A DNA stretch of 64,000 nucleotides from Triglochin maritima (Eukaryota; Streptophyta; Magnoliopsida; Alismatales; Juncaginaceae): the NCBI GenBank assembly GCA_963682175.1, contig OY821784.1, positions 37,243,621 to 37,307,620 of the forward strand, in the 5' to 3' direction. This document shows, in pieces, positions 46,517-57,453 of the stretch. Position 1 is the first letter of the stretch, and each line of letters opens with the position of its first letter. The notes beneath the pieces are model-generated. The model had not been told where the DNA came from, made no database searches, and was given only the letters and a program-made list of their open reading frames with translations. Made by a program: the position numbers and the translations under genes.

Positions 46517-47050
46517 GGGTTAATTACAGTTTGACCCCCTGAACTATGCCTTGATATCGCTTTGCCCCCCTGAACTTTCAAAGTTAACAATTACCTCCCT
46601 TGAACTTTAATTTTGTAACACTTTGCCCCCCTGAACTTCAAAAACTCATTATTTGACACACATTCGACGTTTTTTTTCCTAATGTTTTTTGTTGTATCCC
46701 TAATACACTCCTAAACCTATATTTACGTGAAAGTTTGGATCGAAATGGAGGTCGGATATTGTTGGAATTTGGGTCGAATTGAGTGTCAAACCGACCCAAA
46801 TTCCAACCATATCCGACCTCCGTTCCGATCCAAACTTTCACGTAAATATAGGTTTAGGAGTGTATTAGGGATACAACAAAAAAAATTAGGAAAAAAACGT
46901 CGAATGTGTGTTAAATAATGAGTTTTTGAAATTCAGGGGGGCAAAGCGTTACAAAATTAAAGTTCAGGGGAGGTAACTGTTAACTTTGAAAGTTCAGGGG
47001 GGCAAAGTGATAACAATGCATAGTTCAGGGGGTCAAACTGTAATTAACCC
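46517..47050. mobile_element. 534-bp palindromic MITE with 9-bp TSD (Mutator-like)
   Basis: It starts GGGTTAATTACAGTTTGACC and ends with the reverse complement, and the two arms match almost base for base over about 260 bp each, with a short spacer near 46770-46785. Both flanks carry AAGAATTTA (46508-46516 and 47051-47059), a 9-bp target duplication as made by Mutator-like elements. The interior repeats phrases such as CCCCCCTGAACTTT, giving internal short repeats in each arm. Mirror-image open frames (46638-46841 minus, 46727-46918 plus) come from the palindrome. Confidence 0.9.
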
Positions 47051-47059
47051 AAGAATTTA

Positions 47060-49139
47060 AGATACTAAATGGAAAGCACCATCAAGAATCTTATCATACA
47101 CCAACTTGTCCGATCTTTCATCTTCGAATAGTCAATCTCACGACATAGTAGCAGCAATTAGAGCCAACATCAAACAGAGCAGCAATTAGTGATAACGTCA
47201 AATGAAATTAACAAAAGAGTTTAAAACACTCACTTATAAAACCATTGTTCGAGTGTTGCTTAAACACCTAGAGCTGTGAGTTAGTGAGTGGTGACTGTAG
47301 TGCCCACTCCAGCCGCAGTTTGTTGATATTTATACTTAAACAAAACACAAGACAACAACTTGAGATTAACACGTTGTTGCATAGTCCACACACGTGTGTT
47401 AGTTGAGAGTGGAGATCTTAACAAGACGAGATGTTTGTTTTGATTTAGTTGTGATTGAGCATATCTATAGGATCCTGAGATCTCTAGTCCAATTCCACCG
47501 CAACAAATAGTTTATCATTATATTTTTTCATGTCTGACCAACTAGTTTTAGACTTTTAGATCTGATAACAAAAAGGATTTTGTGAGTTGTTTAGTTGATA
47601 TATTTTGTGTAAATACTAAATACTATCCCAAGTACACTTTGTTTTCTAAACTTTGCTTTAGGAAAGATTTCCGCTTTCTATTTGTGCCCTTCAAGTCAAG
47701 AGATGCATTTAGGAGAACACGAGTGATGATTAGAAAAATGATTTTTTAATAGTACCAAAACCAATTTTATCTTTATGAGAATTTTGAAGATTTTGGGCAA
47801 AGTATAAGAAGTCGAAATGGCAACCAATAGAAAGATTGTTTTTCAAATTCTTTACCTATTTAAGTATATTATTTCTTATACTTTGACTTATAATTTTTTA
47901 TTTACAGATTATTTCTTATACTTTCTCTTCCATTTTTTGTTATATTGTTTCAAAAACGATCCTTATAAAAATTGAGGTCATTAATGCAAAAGATCTTTAT
48001 TTAGATTTGGTCATTTACCCATATAAAGACAATTGACTAGTGGATGTGAAATGGCTAGGAGAAAAAATCTATTAGTTGGAGGCTGCGAAAAATAGATTAG
48101 ATTGTTGGGTCATTAATAATTGTTAGGAATATTCTTATAATCATTTTGACTCCTCAAAAGTAGATTGGTGTGTGGATATAAAATTGTTGATAATTTTAGA
48201 TGGATATTGAGGCTTTGTAAGATATTTGATCCCAATCAAAAAATTGTTTGTAACAATCATATCTTTCCTACAGGTTGTCTTTAGAATATAATTGCGTGAT
48301 TTTTTTTTACTAAATAGTAAATATAAACCAAGTTGTGGTAGGTATTGAGGATCAGAAGATACCATTCAAGAGTTCGGAATTTTTTATTTAACTCCGTGAA
48401 TGTGTGAGTTGTAGACTCCTTTAGAGTGGGAATTGTTTACATCATTACATGAGTTCGTTTTTATGGAATGTGTCATCTTAACAATCACGCACCAACGTGA
48501 TATGATATTAATCTCATGCTAGCGAATCCAAGGCCGAAAATTGATGATGTAATTCATTACAAATGTTGAGAGAACCAAAATCATAGGATAAAAAAAAGGA
48601 ATGATTTAGTTTAACATAAAGATGGTCTTTCACATGAGCCACTTCTCGAAAGCTCTTACTGGCAACTTAAACTCATGGCTAGTAACAATTAAAGAATTAA
48701 ATTAAGTCAGAATAACTGGGCTAAATCACATTACTAAACACAAGTATATACCTGCATGTATGCATTTTTTACTATAATAAATATTATGAAAATAATAGTT
48801 TCAAAAATGGGTTTGTCTCATATCAATGGACAAAAGTGATGGACTGATCTTGAAAGTAACGTTCATCCCAAAAAAGACGTGGGATTGCTAATTCATGTTC
48901 ATACATTTTCAAGCCAGGAAATACATGTTGACAATAATTAGCCATAAAAATTGTATCTGTTTTGTCATCCAAAAAATGTTCACTAAATTGTGAAAGTGAT
49001 TCGCTACAAGATATACATCCACTTGGGACATCTATATCTTTCTGTCTTCTGATCAGTATGAATTAAGTAGGGACCACTGCAATTTACAAAAGCAATAGAT
49101 ATGGGATGGATTGAAGGTGGTGGTCGATGCGCTGGGGAT
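47060..49139. other. Intergenic, no gene seen
   Basis: AT-rich, 2.1 kb. The part near 49139 is the 3' UTR side of the histone deacetylase gene. No open frame has protein-family features. Confidence 0.5.
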
Positions 49140-52100
49140 TCATGGTTTCGGGAAAGGCAAAGGAGGTTGTTGATCGGGTTTTTTGTCTTCCGGTTCGGCC
49201 TTCACAGGATTTGGCTCGTCGAGCGACATGGAGTCAATATCTGGTACCTGAGTCATGAATAAACATAAGTCAATGACAAACAATGATATGTTAAAATACA
49301 TTTCATGGTTGTGCCTGGTATGGGATCTGTCACCTTTAGACCAGGTTGATCCTGCATTAAGACCTCCGGAACCTTTCCATGATCTACGGCGACTTTTATA
49401 TCCTGAGCAAGAGAAAATGTCAAGACAGAGTTTGAAGCATGTCGTTTGGCATAGCCAAAATACTGAGTTTCTTGATGAGGGATTAGAAAATAGGAAGTTA
49501 ACCATTGTAATGCATTCTTTTAAGGCAACAAAGCAACCGCTGAATCCACAAACAGGGAAAAGGAATAACAAGATATTTCTAGATTTGCACACTTCTTTGA
49601 AGCAACAGAATTAATGTAAAAAAACCTAGATAACAATAGATTTTAAATGATGGCTGCACAAGGAAGTGGACGACAATCAATACGATCTGACAAGCACAAG
49701 CGCGTTAACGGTCACACGTGGACAGAAAGTGAACCTAAGAAAGATGATGGCAGCGATTGGGAATTCAAATCTTAAAACAGGCACTTCTGCTCACTGGGAA
49801 CTCGGCCCAGTCACCCTTCTTAAAGTTTTTGCAGTTGATATGTATCAAAGTAATTTTCCTCAAAATTTTAAAACCAGTATCTGAAAGGAAGGAAAAACAT
49901 CCACATAAACGTCATACCTGATCTTTGAAATCCGCCACGTGACTTTCCCTTTTTATTCGTAGATTCTGATTAGTGATTATTGAGGGCTTCCTGCAAAGAA
50001 AACTTTTTTGTAAAAAAATGTTTCGCTAGTGAAATGAAATTCCCCTAGAAAGGACACATGCCTTTCGTCGAGTTGTTTCACATCATACATCTCATGGTCA
50101 GAATCAGGATCCCACCTTTCATCTGGATCTTCAAGGTCTTCATCTTCCTGTAAACATTGATAAACAAGGATGTTTAGTAAGCAGTAAATACTGCAGCGAC
50201 ACAACAGTTGTTCAAGTGGTTCATTTTGCCATGAATGATAAGAGATAAGTTACTGTTTGTAGGAAAGAGGATGAAAATTCGATAAGCTTTTGTACGGTCA
50301 CAAACCATTTATTTTGAGCAGGCAATCAATATGAAATATTGAGGCTTGCAGCAAGTGAAATGGGCATGGTTAGAATCATAATAAAAATCAACCTTCATTT
50401 TAAATCACTAAAAAAGGTTGCCATCAAATACAATCAACAAGGTACATGCTGACAAGCCAAGGCAACCAATCAGAGACGAAAAACAAATCCACCTTATTAC
50501 GCATTACAACAGAAAACAGACCTGTGTGTAAGAAAAAGTCTTAGACAACATCGTGATGGTGCTAATAGTTTTCTCCTCTTATGGGTATGTTCTTCTAAAT
50601 GTATATCACATAAACACGAAACTTAAAAAAATCAGAACAAACTGTCCCTTAAACAAACAGAGTACTATTATAATATAAGAAAAGGGAATCCAGCAAACCT
50701 AGAGAACCTGGACATGCACTAGGGCTTACTATTAAGTCATCTCATATTTTAAAAAGGCAATGTATTATACGGTAGGGTAATAATGCCCACAAGGTAGATA
50801 AATTGCAAAAAACATAAAGAAGATAATTTTCTGATGATCAAGTCCAATTTAGCAGAGCACCATATGAAGTACCTCTGGAAGCTCCGTGTCAGGAGGCCTT
50901 TCTTGGAACTGAACACTAGGAGCATGGCGCAACTTCGAAAGATTATCAAGAAGCTTTGCTTTAATATCTTCTAATATTTGGTGTGAATTCTTGTTCTCCA
51001 TATTACTCGGGGCAACATGAAGCGTGTAATCTGGACCAAAGTACTCATAGTATTCATTCTCAGGCACCTTGTCATCAACTTCAATTCCAAGTGCAACTCC
51101 TGTCTGGAAAAGGCGAGAAGCCAAAAGAAATGAAGAGCATTTAATAAAAAAAATCCATGAGCACAAAGGAGAATACAATTGAAAAGGACAGAAGTACCAC
51201 TAGAGAACTGAAACAGCAATGTGTTTTAATTTTTATAAGAAAACTTTATGAACTAGTATCAAAGAAGGTCAAACTGTGCACCATCAATATCCTTTTCAAA
51301 TTAGACTGATATTTCCCTAAGAAACTTCAATAATTATCTTCAAAGTAGATCTTTTAATATGAGCTGTGGAACTTCACGAACTTTTGCCGTGAGTTACACC
51401 GGAAATATATAAATACATACAGATCATATTTCATTAAGATAAGGAAATGTGATATATAAATATTAAAAACATATTTTAACCCCCAGCATTTTTATAATAG
51501 CATCTACAATCTTTTTTTTGTTTAATCCAAATTAAGTAAAATCACATTCACAATCTAGAAAAATGGTTATTCTTTTTATTTCTTTCAGGAGAAATAATTG
51601 GTCATACTTCTTCACCTTTCTACTTATCTCATAACTTAGTTCAGTAGTTGTTACTTCACACCTTCATTTTATGACAGTAGGGTTCAACCTTTGTAGGCTA
51701 GTTCAAATGAAATTTCTTACCATCGATTAAAGGAACACATGGCATAATAATAAACATCTGCTTGAATGCTTACTAGTGAAGGACTTGAGTGTAAAACAAT
51801 ATTTTCTGCACATCTGGCACTTATGATGTTTCTAATCAGGATCCTGCACTTATAATCTTAGTAGTATAAAAGCATGCAGAACAACAAGATTGCTTGAAAC
51901 AGTTGTAAAAACAGATCATTGACAGTACCTCATAGCACCAACAGCGAGCAACATTTCGAATGGTATATCCACCGCCACCTAAAATCAGAACTGGCACATT
52001 GAATGATCTCATGTATCGCACACATTCTCCATGGCCTTTTATTGAAAGATTGAAGCAACCCAACCGGTCTCCAGATAAAGAATCAGCCCCACACTGGAGT

Positions 52101-53923
52101 ACCACAGCACCTGGTCGGAAAACTTCCATCACTTTCCCTATGATAGGCTTGAATAATGATTGGTAACTTTCATCATCAATTCCATCATCTAGAGGAACAT
52201 TGAGAGAATAGTACTTCCCCTTGCTATAACCAATATCGCGAACATCTCCTGTACCAGGAAAATAATCTCCGAACTTATGAAACGAAACTGTCATAACTCT
52301 ATCAGTTGTATAGAAGGCTTCCTCTACACCATCACCATGGTGAATGTCAATGTCCACATACAAGACTCGCTGTTCAAAAACACAAACTGGATTGTTTAGA
52401 AAGCACTGTATCGTCTGAAAACAATAAAAGATTTCTGATTCACTATAACAAAACGTACTGCTAATGAACACAAAAACGATAGGTTACACACTCCACAATA
52501 CTAAACAACCGACCCACCGGCATACGTCTGGCAAAAACTATACAAACCACTGAAGACGGGACAGTCCTCCCCAACATTAAACCGCTTCAGCATCCGAATC
52601 TAGTCCTACTGGGTCTCCCGATGTAACAGACAAAACACATCTTTTACCAAACTCGAGCAAAACAATACATTTATATGAAACCCTAGAATCCAAAAAACAC
52701 ATCTTCCAAACTAGGGCAAAACAACACATTTCAAAGAAACCCTGGAATCCAAATAAAAAACTCAAACTAGGGCAAACGAACACATTTTTACGAAACCCTA
52801 ACATTCACAAAAATACAAACTAGGGCAAAAGCAACAATTCTACCTCACCTCATGTTGCTTAAGCAACTCGAGAATCACAAGCAAAATATCATTAACCAAC
52901 CCATCAAAAATCCGACAGTCCTCCCGACATTAAACTGCTCCAGCGCCTGAATCTAGTCCTACGAAGTTTCCGTCGTAATGGACTTAAAAACACATCTTTT
53001 GCCAAAGTAGAGCAAAACAAGAGATTCATATGAAATCCTAGAATCTAAAAAAGACATTTTGTTTCCAAACTAGGGCAAAAGAACACATTTTTACCAAACC
53101 CTAACATTCACAAAAACACAAACTAGAGCATAAACAACAATTCCGCCTCACCTCATGTTCCTCAAGCATCTCAAGTATCGCGAGCATGATATCATTAACA
53201 TAACAAATCCAAACCCTAACATTCACAGAAACACAAACTAGGGCAAAAGCAACAATTCCGCCTCACCTCATGTTGCTTAAGCAACTCAAGTATCACGAAC
53301 ACGATATCAATAACATAACAACATCCAAACCCTTGCATTCAAAAAATCACAAAGTAGGGTAAAAGCATCCAAATTAAAAGCTTCGACCTCACCTCATGCT
53401 GCTTAAGCAACTCGAGAATCGCGAGCACAATATCATTAACATAGCAAAACCCAGACGCCTCGCACTTCTTGGCATGATGCAACCCACCGGCCCAATTAAT
53501 GGCAATATCACACTGCCCATGATTAAGCTTAATGGCGCCCCCAACCGACCCGCCAGCATACGTCTGGCAAAAACTATACAACCCATCGAAGACCGGACAA
53601 TCCTCCCCAACATTGAACCTCTTGAGAGCCCGGATCTGGTCCTGCTGTGTCTCGGGAGTGATGGACTTGAGGAAGGAGACGTAGTCGTCGGCGTGGAAGC
53701 GGCAGAGGTCCCGGTCCCGGGCCGGGAAGGGTTTGAGGACGGTCATGTGGGGTAGGAGGTTGTAGTGGGAGAGGAGGGCGTGCGTCATCCGGATCCGGTG
53801 GGGTTTCATCGGGTGGCCTTGGCCGTAGTAGTAGTTGCCGATGTCGGGGTCGTAGAAATAGCAGACTTTGCGTTTGGTTCCGTCGGGGGAGATGGATGGG
53901 AGGGAGTTTCCGCCTGTCTCCAT
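49140..53923 (-). CDS. HDA19: Class I histone deacetylase, HDA19 type, 512 aa, 7 exons
   Basis: Minus-strand exons: 53923-53393, 52369-51929, 51103-50873, 50147-50062, 49990-49918, 49402-49334, 49247-49140 (1539 nt). Phases agree throughout. It removes acetyl groups from histone tails as part of nuclear corepressor complexes. The deacetylase domain spans about residues 17-330: GGLHHAKK with the catalytic His pair H149/H150, DIDIHHGDG with zinc ligands D185 and H187, [11 protein letters not shown] with zinc ligand D273, [10 protein letters not shown] with the transition-state Tyr312. The tail (402-512) is acidic then Pro/Lys-rich, as in HDA19 (501 aa in Arabidopsis). The start at 53923 (METGGNSL) matches the family; the in-frame upstream ATG at 54052 would add a repeat-derived leader. 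Intron 4 uses a GC donor. Intron 1 holds degenerate duplicates of exon 1. The catalytic domain is intact. Confidence 0.96.
50056..50062 (-). other. Non-canonical GC-AG 5' splice site, HDA19 intron 4
   Basis: Exon 4 ends GACGAAAG and the intron begins GCATGT (50061 down). Joining AG to G at 49990 gives DER|KPS, matching the family text DRKP. The nearest GT, five bases further in, would give a frame that soon hits a TAA after joining. GC-AG is the known minor class of U2 introns. The intron ends TTTGCAG at 49991. Confidence 0.8.
52370..53392 (-). repeat. HDA19 intron 1 with tandem degenerate copies of exon 1 fragments
   Basis: The real junction CAGCATGAG|GTGAGG (53393/53392) is echoed three times inside the intron, near 53262-53320, 53150-53200 and 52843-52895. 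Each copy keeps the exon text coding LLKQHE-like sequence followed by GTGAGG. Another exon 1 segment (53541-53665) is echoed at 52508-52640 (CATACGTCTGGCAAAAACTA on the plus strand) and in part at 52905-52975. Between them are roughly 55-60-bp repeats with AACTAGGGCAAAA and GAAACCCTAGAATCC. All copies carry frameshifts or changes and are not exons. Confidence 0.8.

Positions 53924-53925
<2 letters not shown>

Positions 53926-53960
<35 letters not shown>
53926..53960 (-). repeat. (CT)n in the HDA19 5' leader
   Basis: A GA run on the plus strand gives a CT-rich leader on the transcript, between the ATG and the presumed start site. CT microsatellites are common in plant leaders. Confidence 0.85.
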
Positions 53961-53965
<5 letters not shown>

Positions 53966-54002
53966 GGGTTTGGACGTTTGAGCCTTTGGGGGAAGGGGGA
54001 GA

Positions 54003-54010
54003 TTTTTATA
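54003..54010 (-). promoter_or_regulatory. Probable TATA box of the HDA19 gene
   Basis: TATAAAAA on the minus strand, 80 nt upstream of the ATG, implies a leader of roughly 50 nt made mainly of the CT repeat. Confidence 0.55.
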
Positions 54011-54699
54011 GGGGTGGGGACTGGAGAGGGGTTGGATGCATCTTCGGTTCAAAACGATTTGTTACCGAATCCTTTGTATTAGTTTTAGATTTTACTCCAA
54101 CTATCGAATTTATATGACTAGAACCGGACCAATTCATAGGACTCGTTCAGATTGGACTCCCTAGTATCCGGATCCCCAAGGAATCCGACTCCCACAAAAG
54201 TGACCACAGAAATGGCTCCATCACCCTCACCAACTGGAGATGTTTGGATTGGTGGAGTTTGAGTGGAGGAGCGGAATTCACATCCGACATTATTCCCGAA
54301 ATGCCCTCAAATCCACTTTTGCCCGCACTACCTCACCCTAAGAGCATATTTAACAGCGTCCGGGAGTAGCCCGGGCGTAGCCCTGCACTCTCTCTCTGCC
54401 ACGTCAGCTTCTCTCTCTGCCACGTCAGCTCACCCAACCCACCCAAAAAATCCCCTTATCCATGCCCAGGCTACCCCTACCCACCCTACACTCTCTTTCA
54501 TCCACATCATTTCTTAATTAAACAAATTTAATTCTCACACAACATTTAACAAAATACATTATATATAAATCTAATTCTAATTACATTATAATTATAATTC
54601 GCGATATACTTATTATTACTATTAATTAATTAACAATATTAATCACTATTAAACACAAAATTTTGAATATTTGAAATTTGAATATTTGAATTTCGAAAC

Positions 54700-54910
54700 G
54701 CGTGTGACTGCACAGTATACGCGTGATTGCACAGTGTAGTTTGATGTAGTCCGTATTTCGTATGGTTTGTATTTCCCTTAGTTTGTATTTCGGGTTGTAG
54801 TAGTCCGTATGGTTTGTATTTCCCTTTAACATATGTTTGTATTTCGGGTTGTAGTAGTCCGTATTTCGTATGGTTTGTATTTCCCGTGGTTGTATTTCGT
54901 ATTTTAGTAT
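54700..54910. repeat. Left subterminal repeats of the Harbinger element
   Basis: ACGCGTGTGACTGCACAGTA and ACGCGTGATTGCACAGTG occur once each (54699-54738), the inverse of the right-side array at 55485-55610. They are followed by tandem TGTATTTC-type units (GTAGTCCGTATTTCGTATGG recurs at about 54750 and 54855). Confidence 0.7.
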
Positions 54911-54969
54911 TATTAATGTATTGTTGTTATGGTATTGTTGTATTAAATTTTTTTCTATTTAACTTGAAA

Positions 54970-55478
54970 TTGTTGGTTCTGGAAATTTCTTAATTTTAAT
55001 CACTTACAAAAAATTATTACCCCACATTTATAACAAACACCCAATCCATTAATAACAAAACCAAAACAAAAAAATTCCAAAAAAAAAAATTTAACCAATG
55101 GGAGGGGGACACGTGTCAGCCTCCCATGGGCGCCCGGGCGTCTGCCCGGGACGCCCACCGCCCGGGCGGGTGGCCCCAGGGCGCCCGGGCGCACCCCGGT
55201 TAACGGGCGGGGCGCCCGGGCGCACCCCGGTTAACGGGCGGGGCGCCCGTGGGGCGCCCGCCCGGGCCGCCCGCCTGGGCGCTTGCCCGGGCGGTGGGCG
55301 TCCCGGGCAGACGCCCGGGCGCCCATGGGAGGGGGACACGTGTCCCCCTCCCATTGGTTATTTTTTTTGAATTTTTATTAGTTTTGGTTTTGTTATTAAT
55401 GGATTGGGTATTTGTTATAAATGTGGGGTAATAATTTTTTGTAAGTGATTAAAATTAAGAAATTTCCAGAACCAATAC
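54970..55478. repeat. Large GC-rich palindrome (foldback) inside the Harbinger element
   Basis: The outer arms GGTTCTGGAAATTTCTTAAT and their reverse complement are separated by about 500 bp. The match continues inward through AT-rich text, then a GC-rich core with many CGCCCGGGCG units (55110-55345) on both sides of the centre. It is probably a nested foldback element. No clear target duplication was seen. The GC-rich open frames are artefacts. Confidence 0.8.
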
Positions 55479-55484
55479 ACTGTT

Positions 55485-55610
55485 TAATCACGGGTGCAAT
55501 ATTTAATCACGGGTGCACTATTTTCAATCACGCGTGCACTGTTTGCAATCACGCGTGCACTATTTGCAATCACGCGTACACTATGTGCAATCACGCGTGA
55601 ACAGTGCAAC
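55485..55610. repeat. Subterminal tandem repeats, about 21-22-bp unit
   Basis: Five or six units of CAATCACGCGTGCACTATTT lie between the palindrome and the transposase. Inverse copies sit on the other side of the palindrome. ACGCGT-centred subterminal repeats of this sort are candidate transposase-binding sites, an inference. Confidence 0.7.
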
Positions 55611-55708
55611 AAATACATCCAAACCCTCCCAACTATAAATACATCTATCTATCTCCTGATTCCTCACATTTCCTTAACTTCTCAACTTGTTAGCTTCTTC
55701 TCTCATCA

Positions 55709-57016
55709 ATGTCGGATAATAGTTTAAACTCCGGTCAATTCGACGATGATAACTGGAATGAGACATTAAATCTAATGGACCGTGCTATTGAATTAGCCGG
55801 ACATGTTGTTTACGAAAGGACTACACGTCCTAAGCAGCGTCGAAGGAGAATGACGAACCCAGATAGAGATCCTGAACTAGGTTACAGACGCCTTGTAGAC
55901 GATTATTTCTCTGACAACGCTGTGTATTCTGATACTCTTTTCAGGACAAGATTTCGGATGAGAAAGCATGTCTTCCTGCGCATCCACAATGCCATCGAAG
56001 CATCTGATGTCTTCTTCCAACGAACACCGGACGCAACTGGTAGGATGAGCATCTCCGGTCTACAAAAAAGTACGGCAGCAATGCGAATGCTAGCATATGG
56101 CGTTGCCGCTGATGGGATCGATGAGTACCTACGAATGAGTGCGGCAACATCCAGAAATGCTCTCCTCAAATTCTGTGAAGGTGTTATTCGCATCTTCGGC
56201 CCTGAGTATTTACGTCGGCCAACTGCAAATGACTTGACACGCCTACTTTACGTTGGTGAGCAACGTGGGTTTCCAGGTATGATGGGGAGTATCGATTGTA
56301 TGCACTGGGAGTGGAAAAACTGCCCAGCTGCTTGGAAGGGACAACATCAAGGACGTGCTGGGAAAGCAACTCTGATCCTTGAGGCGGTGGCATCGTACGA
56401 CTTATGGATCTGGCACTCCTTCTTCGGAATACCGGGTTCATGCAATGACTTGAACGTCCTGCAACAATCTCCGGTTTTCGACGACATACTAGAAGGTCGA
56501 GCACCACCTGTTAATTATGAGGTAAATGGTGTTCAATATGATATGGGATACTATCTTACTGATGGTATTTATCCACAGTGGGCGGCCTTCATCCAATCCA
56601 TCCTTCACCCTCACACCCCGAAGCACAGATTGTTTGCTGAAGTGCAGGAGGCAACGCGTAAAGATGTTGAACGCGCTTTCGGAGTGTTGCAAGCGATGTT
56701 CGCGATCATCTGAAACCCGGCTCTTGCCTGGAGCAAGGACGTTCTGTCTAAAATAATGACAGTTTGTATCATCATGCATAACATGATAGTGGAGGACGAA
56801 CGCGACTGCTATGCTAATTTTGGAGATATTCGCGAATTTATGGAAGATCGTCCTGGAACTTCAGCTGAGGCAACGTCGTATTCGACCGATCGTATATCGG
56901 ATATTCACGAGTTTTTTGTCAATCAAGATCGAGTGCGTGACAGGAACCAACATTTGGATCTGAAAGACGATTTAATTGAGCATATATGGCAACGCTACGG
57001 ACGAGGAGCGGTTTGA
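55709..57016 (+). pseudogene. PIF/Harbinger (HARBI1-type) transposase split by one stop codon
   Basis: The first 334 codons hold the DDE_Tnp_4 nuclease: MGSIDCMHWEWKNCP with D196, GSCNDLNVLQQSPVF with D247, RKDVERAFGVLQ with E321, plus YLTDGIYP. A TGA at 56711-56713 interrupts the normal continuation, then the same frame resumes with NPALAWSKDVLSKIMTVCII and HNMIVEDERD and runs 101 codons to the TGA at 57014-57016. The stop lies where relatives usually have a basic residue after FAII (CGA to TGA is one transition). The catalytic triad is upstream of the stop; the lost C-terminus carries the conserved HNMIVEDE motif. No frameshift was seen, so inactivation is recent, or a truncated or readthrough product exists. 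Confidence 0.9.
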
Positions 57017-57453
57017 AAATCGGTTAACGTAGTTGGTCATGTAATATTTAAAAGTTTAGTTTATGTAATATGTACTGTTGTTTCTTAACTTTGATTGTAA
57101 TATTTCCTATTTCAGTTTGTCTTAAATGTAACGTGGCTCCGTAATATTTAATAATAATATCGTGATTTACCAGTAATTATTAACAATATTTCGAGTTAAA
57201 ATATAATTATAATGTAATTAAAATTAGATTTATATAAAATGTAATTTGTTAAATGTTGTGTGAGAATTAAATTTGTTTAATTAAGAAATGATGTGGATGA
57301 AAGAGAGTGTAGGGTGGGTGGGGATAGTCTGGGCATGGGTAAGGGGTTTTTTTGGGTGGGTTGGGTGAGCTGACGTGGCAGAGAGAGAAGCTGACGTGGC
57401 AGAGAGAGAGTGCATGGCGCCCGGGGGTAGCCCGGGCGCTGTTAAATATGCTC

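Larger units (their letters stand above)
54342..57453 (+). mobile_element. Complete PIF/Harbinger element, 3112 bp, TSD TAA
   Basis: The termini are GAGCATATTTAACAGCG and its reverse complement. The inverted repeats extend about 260 bp (54342-54600 and 57195-57453) with high identity, including two GCCACGTCAGC motifs per arm. TAA flanks both ends (54339-54341, 57454-57456), the target duplication of PIF/Harbinger. Inside are short tandem repeats, a large GC-rich palindrome (54970-55478) and a transposase gene. The usual second gene, a MYB/SANT-type protein, is absent. Confidence 0.92.

Noticed and set aside
46638..46918. Mirror-image frames of 67 and 63 codons
   Set aside because: Generated by the 534-bp palindrome.
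53924..54052. In-frame upstream ATG extending HDA19 by 43 residues
   Set aside because: It would translate the CT microsatellite, and the TATA box at 54003-54010 lies inside this extension. The family start is at 53923.
53396..54117. Plus-strand frames over HDA19 exon 1
   Set aside because: Antisense shadows of a conserved exon; the GA-rich part is the leader microsatellite.
55091..55370. GC-rich frames of 87-90 codons on both strands
   Set aside because: Artefacts of the GC-rich palindrome inside the Harbinger element.
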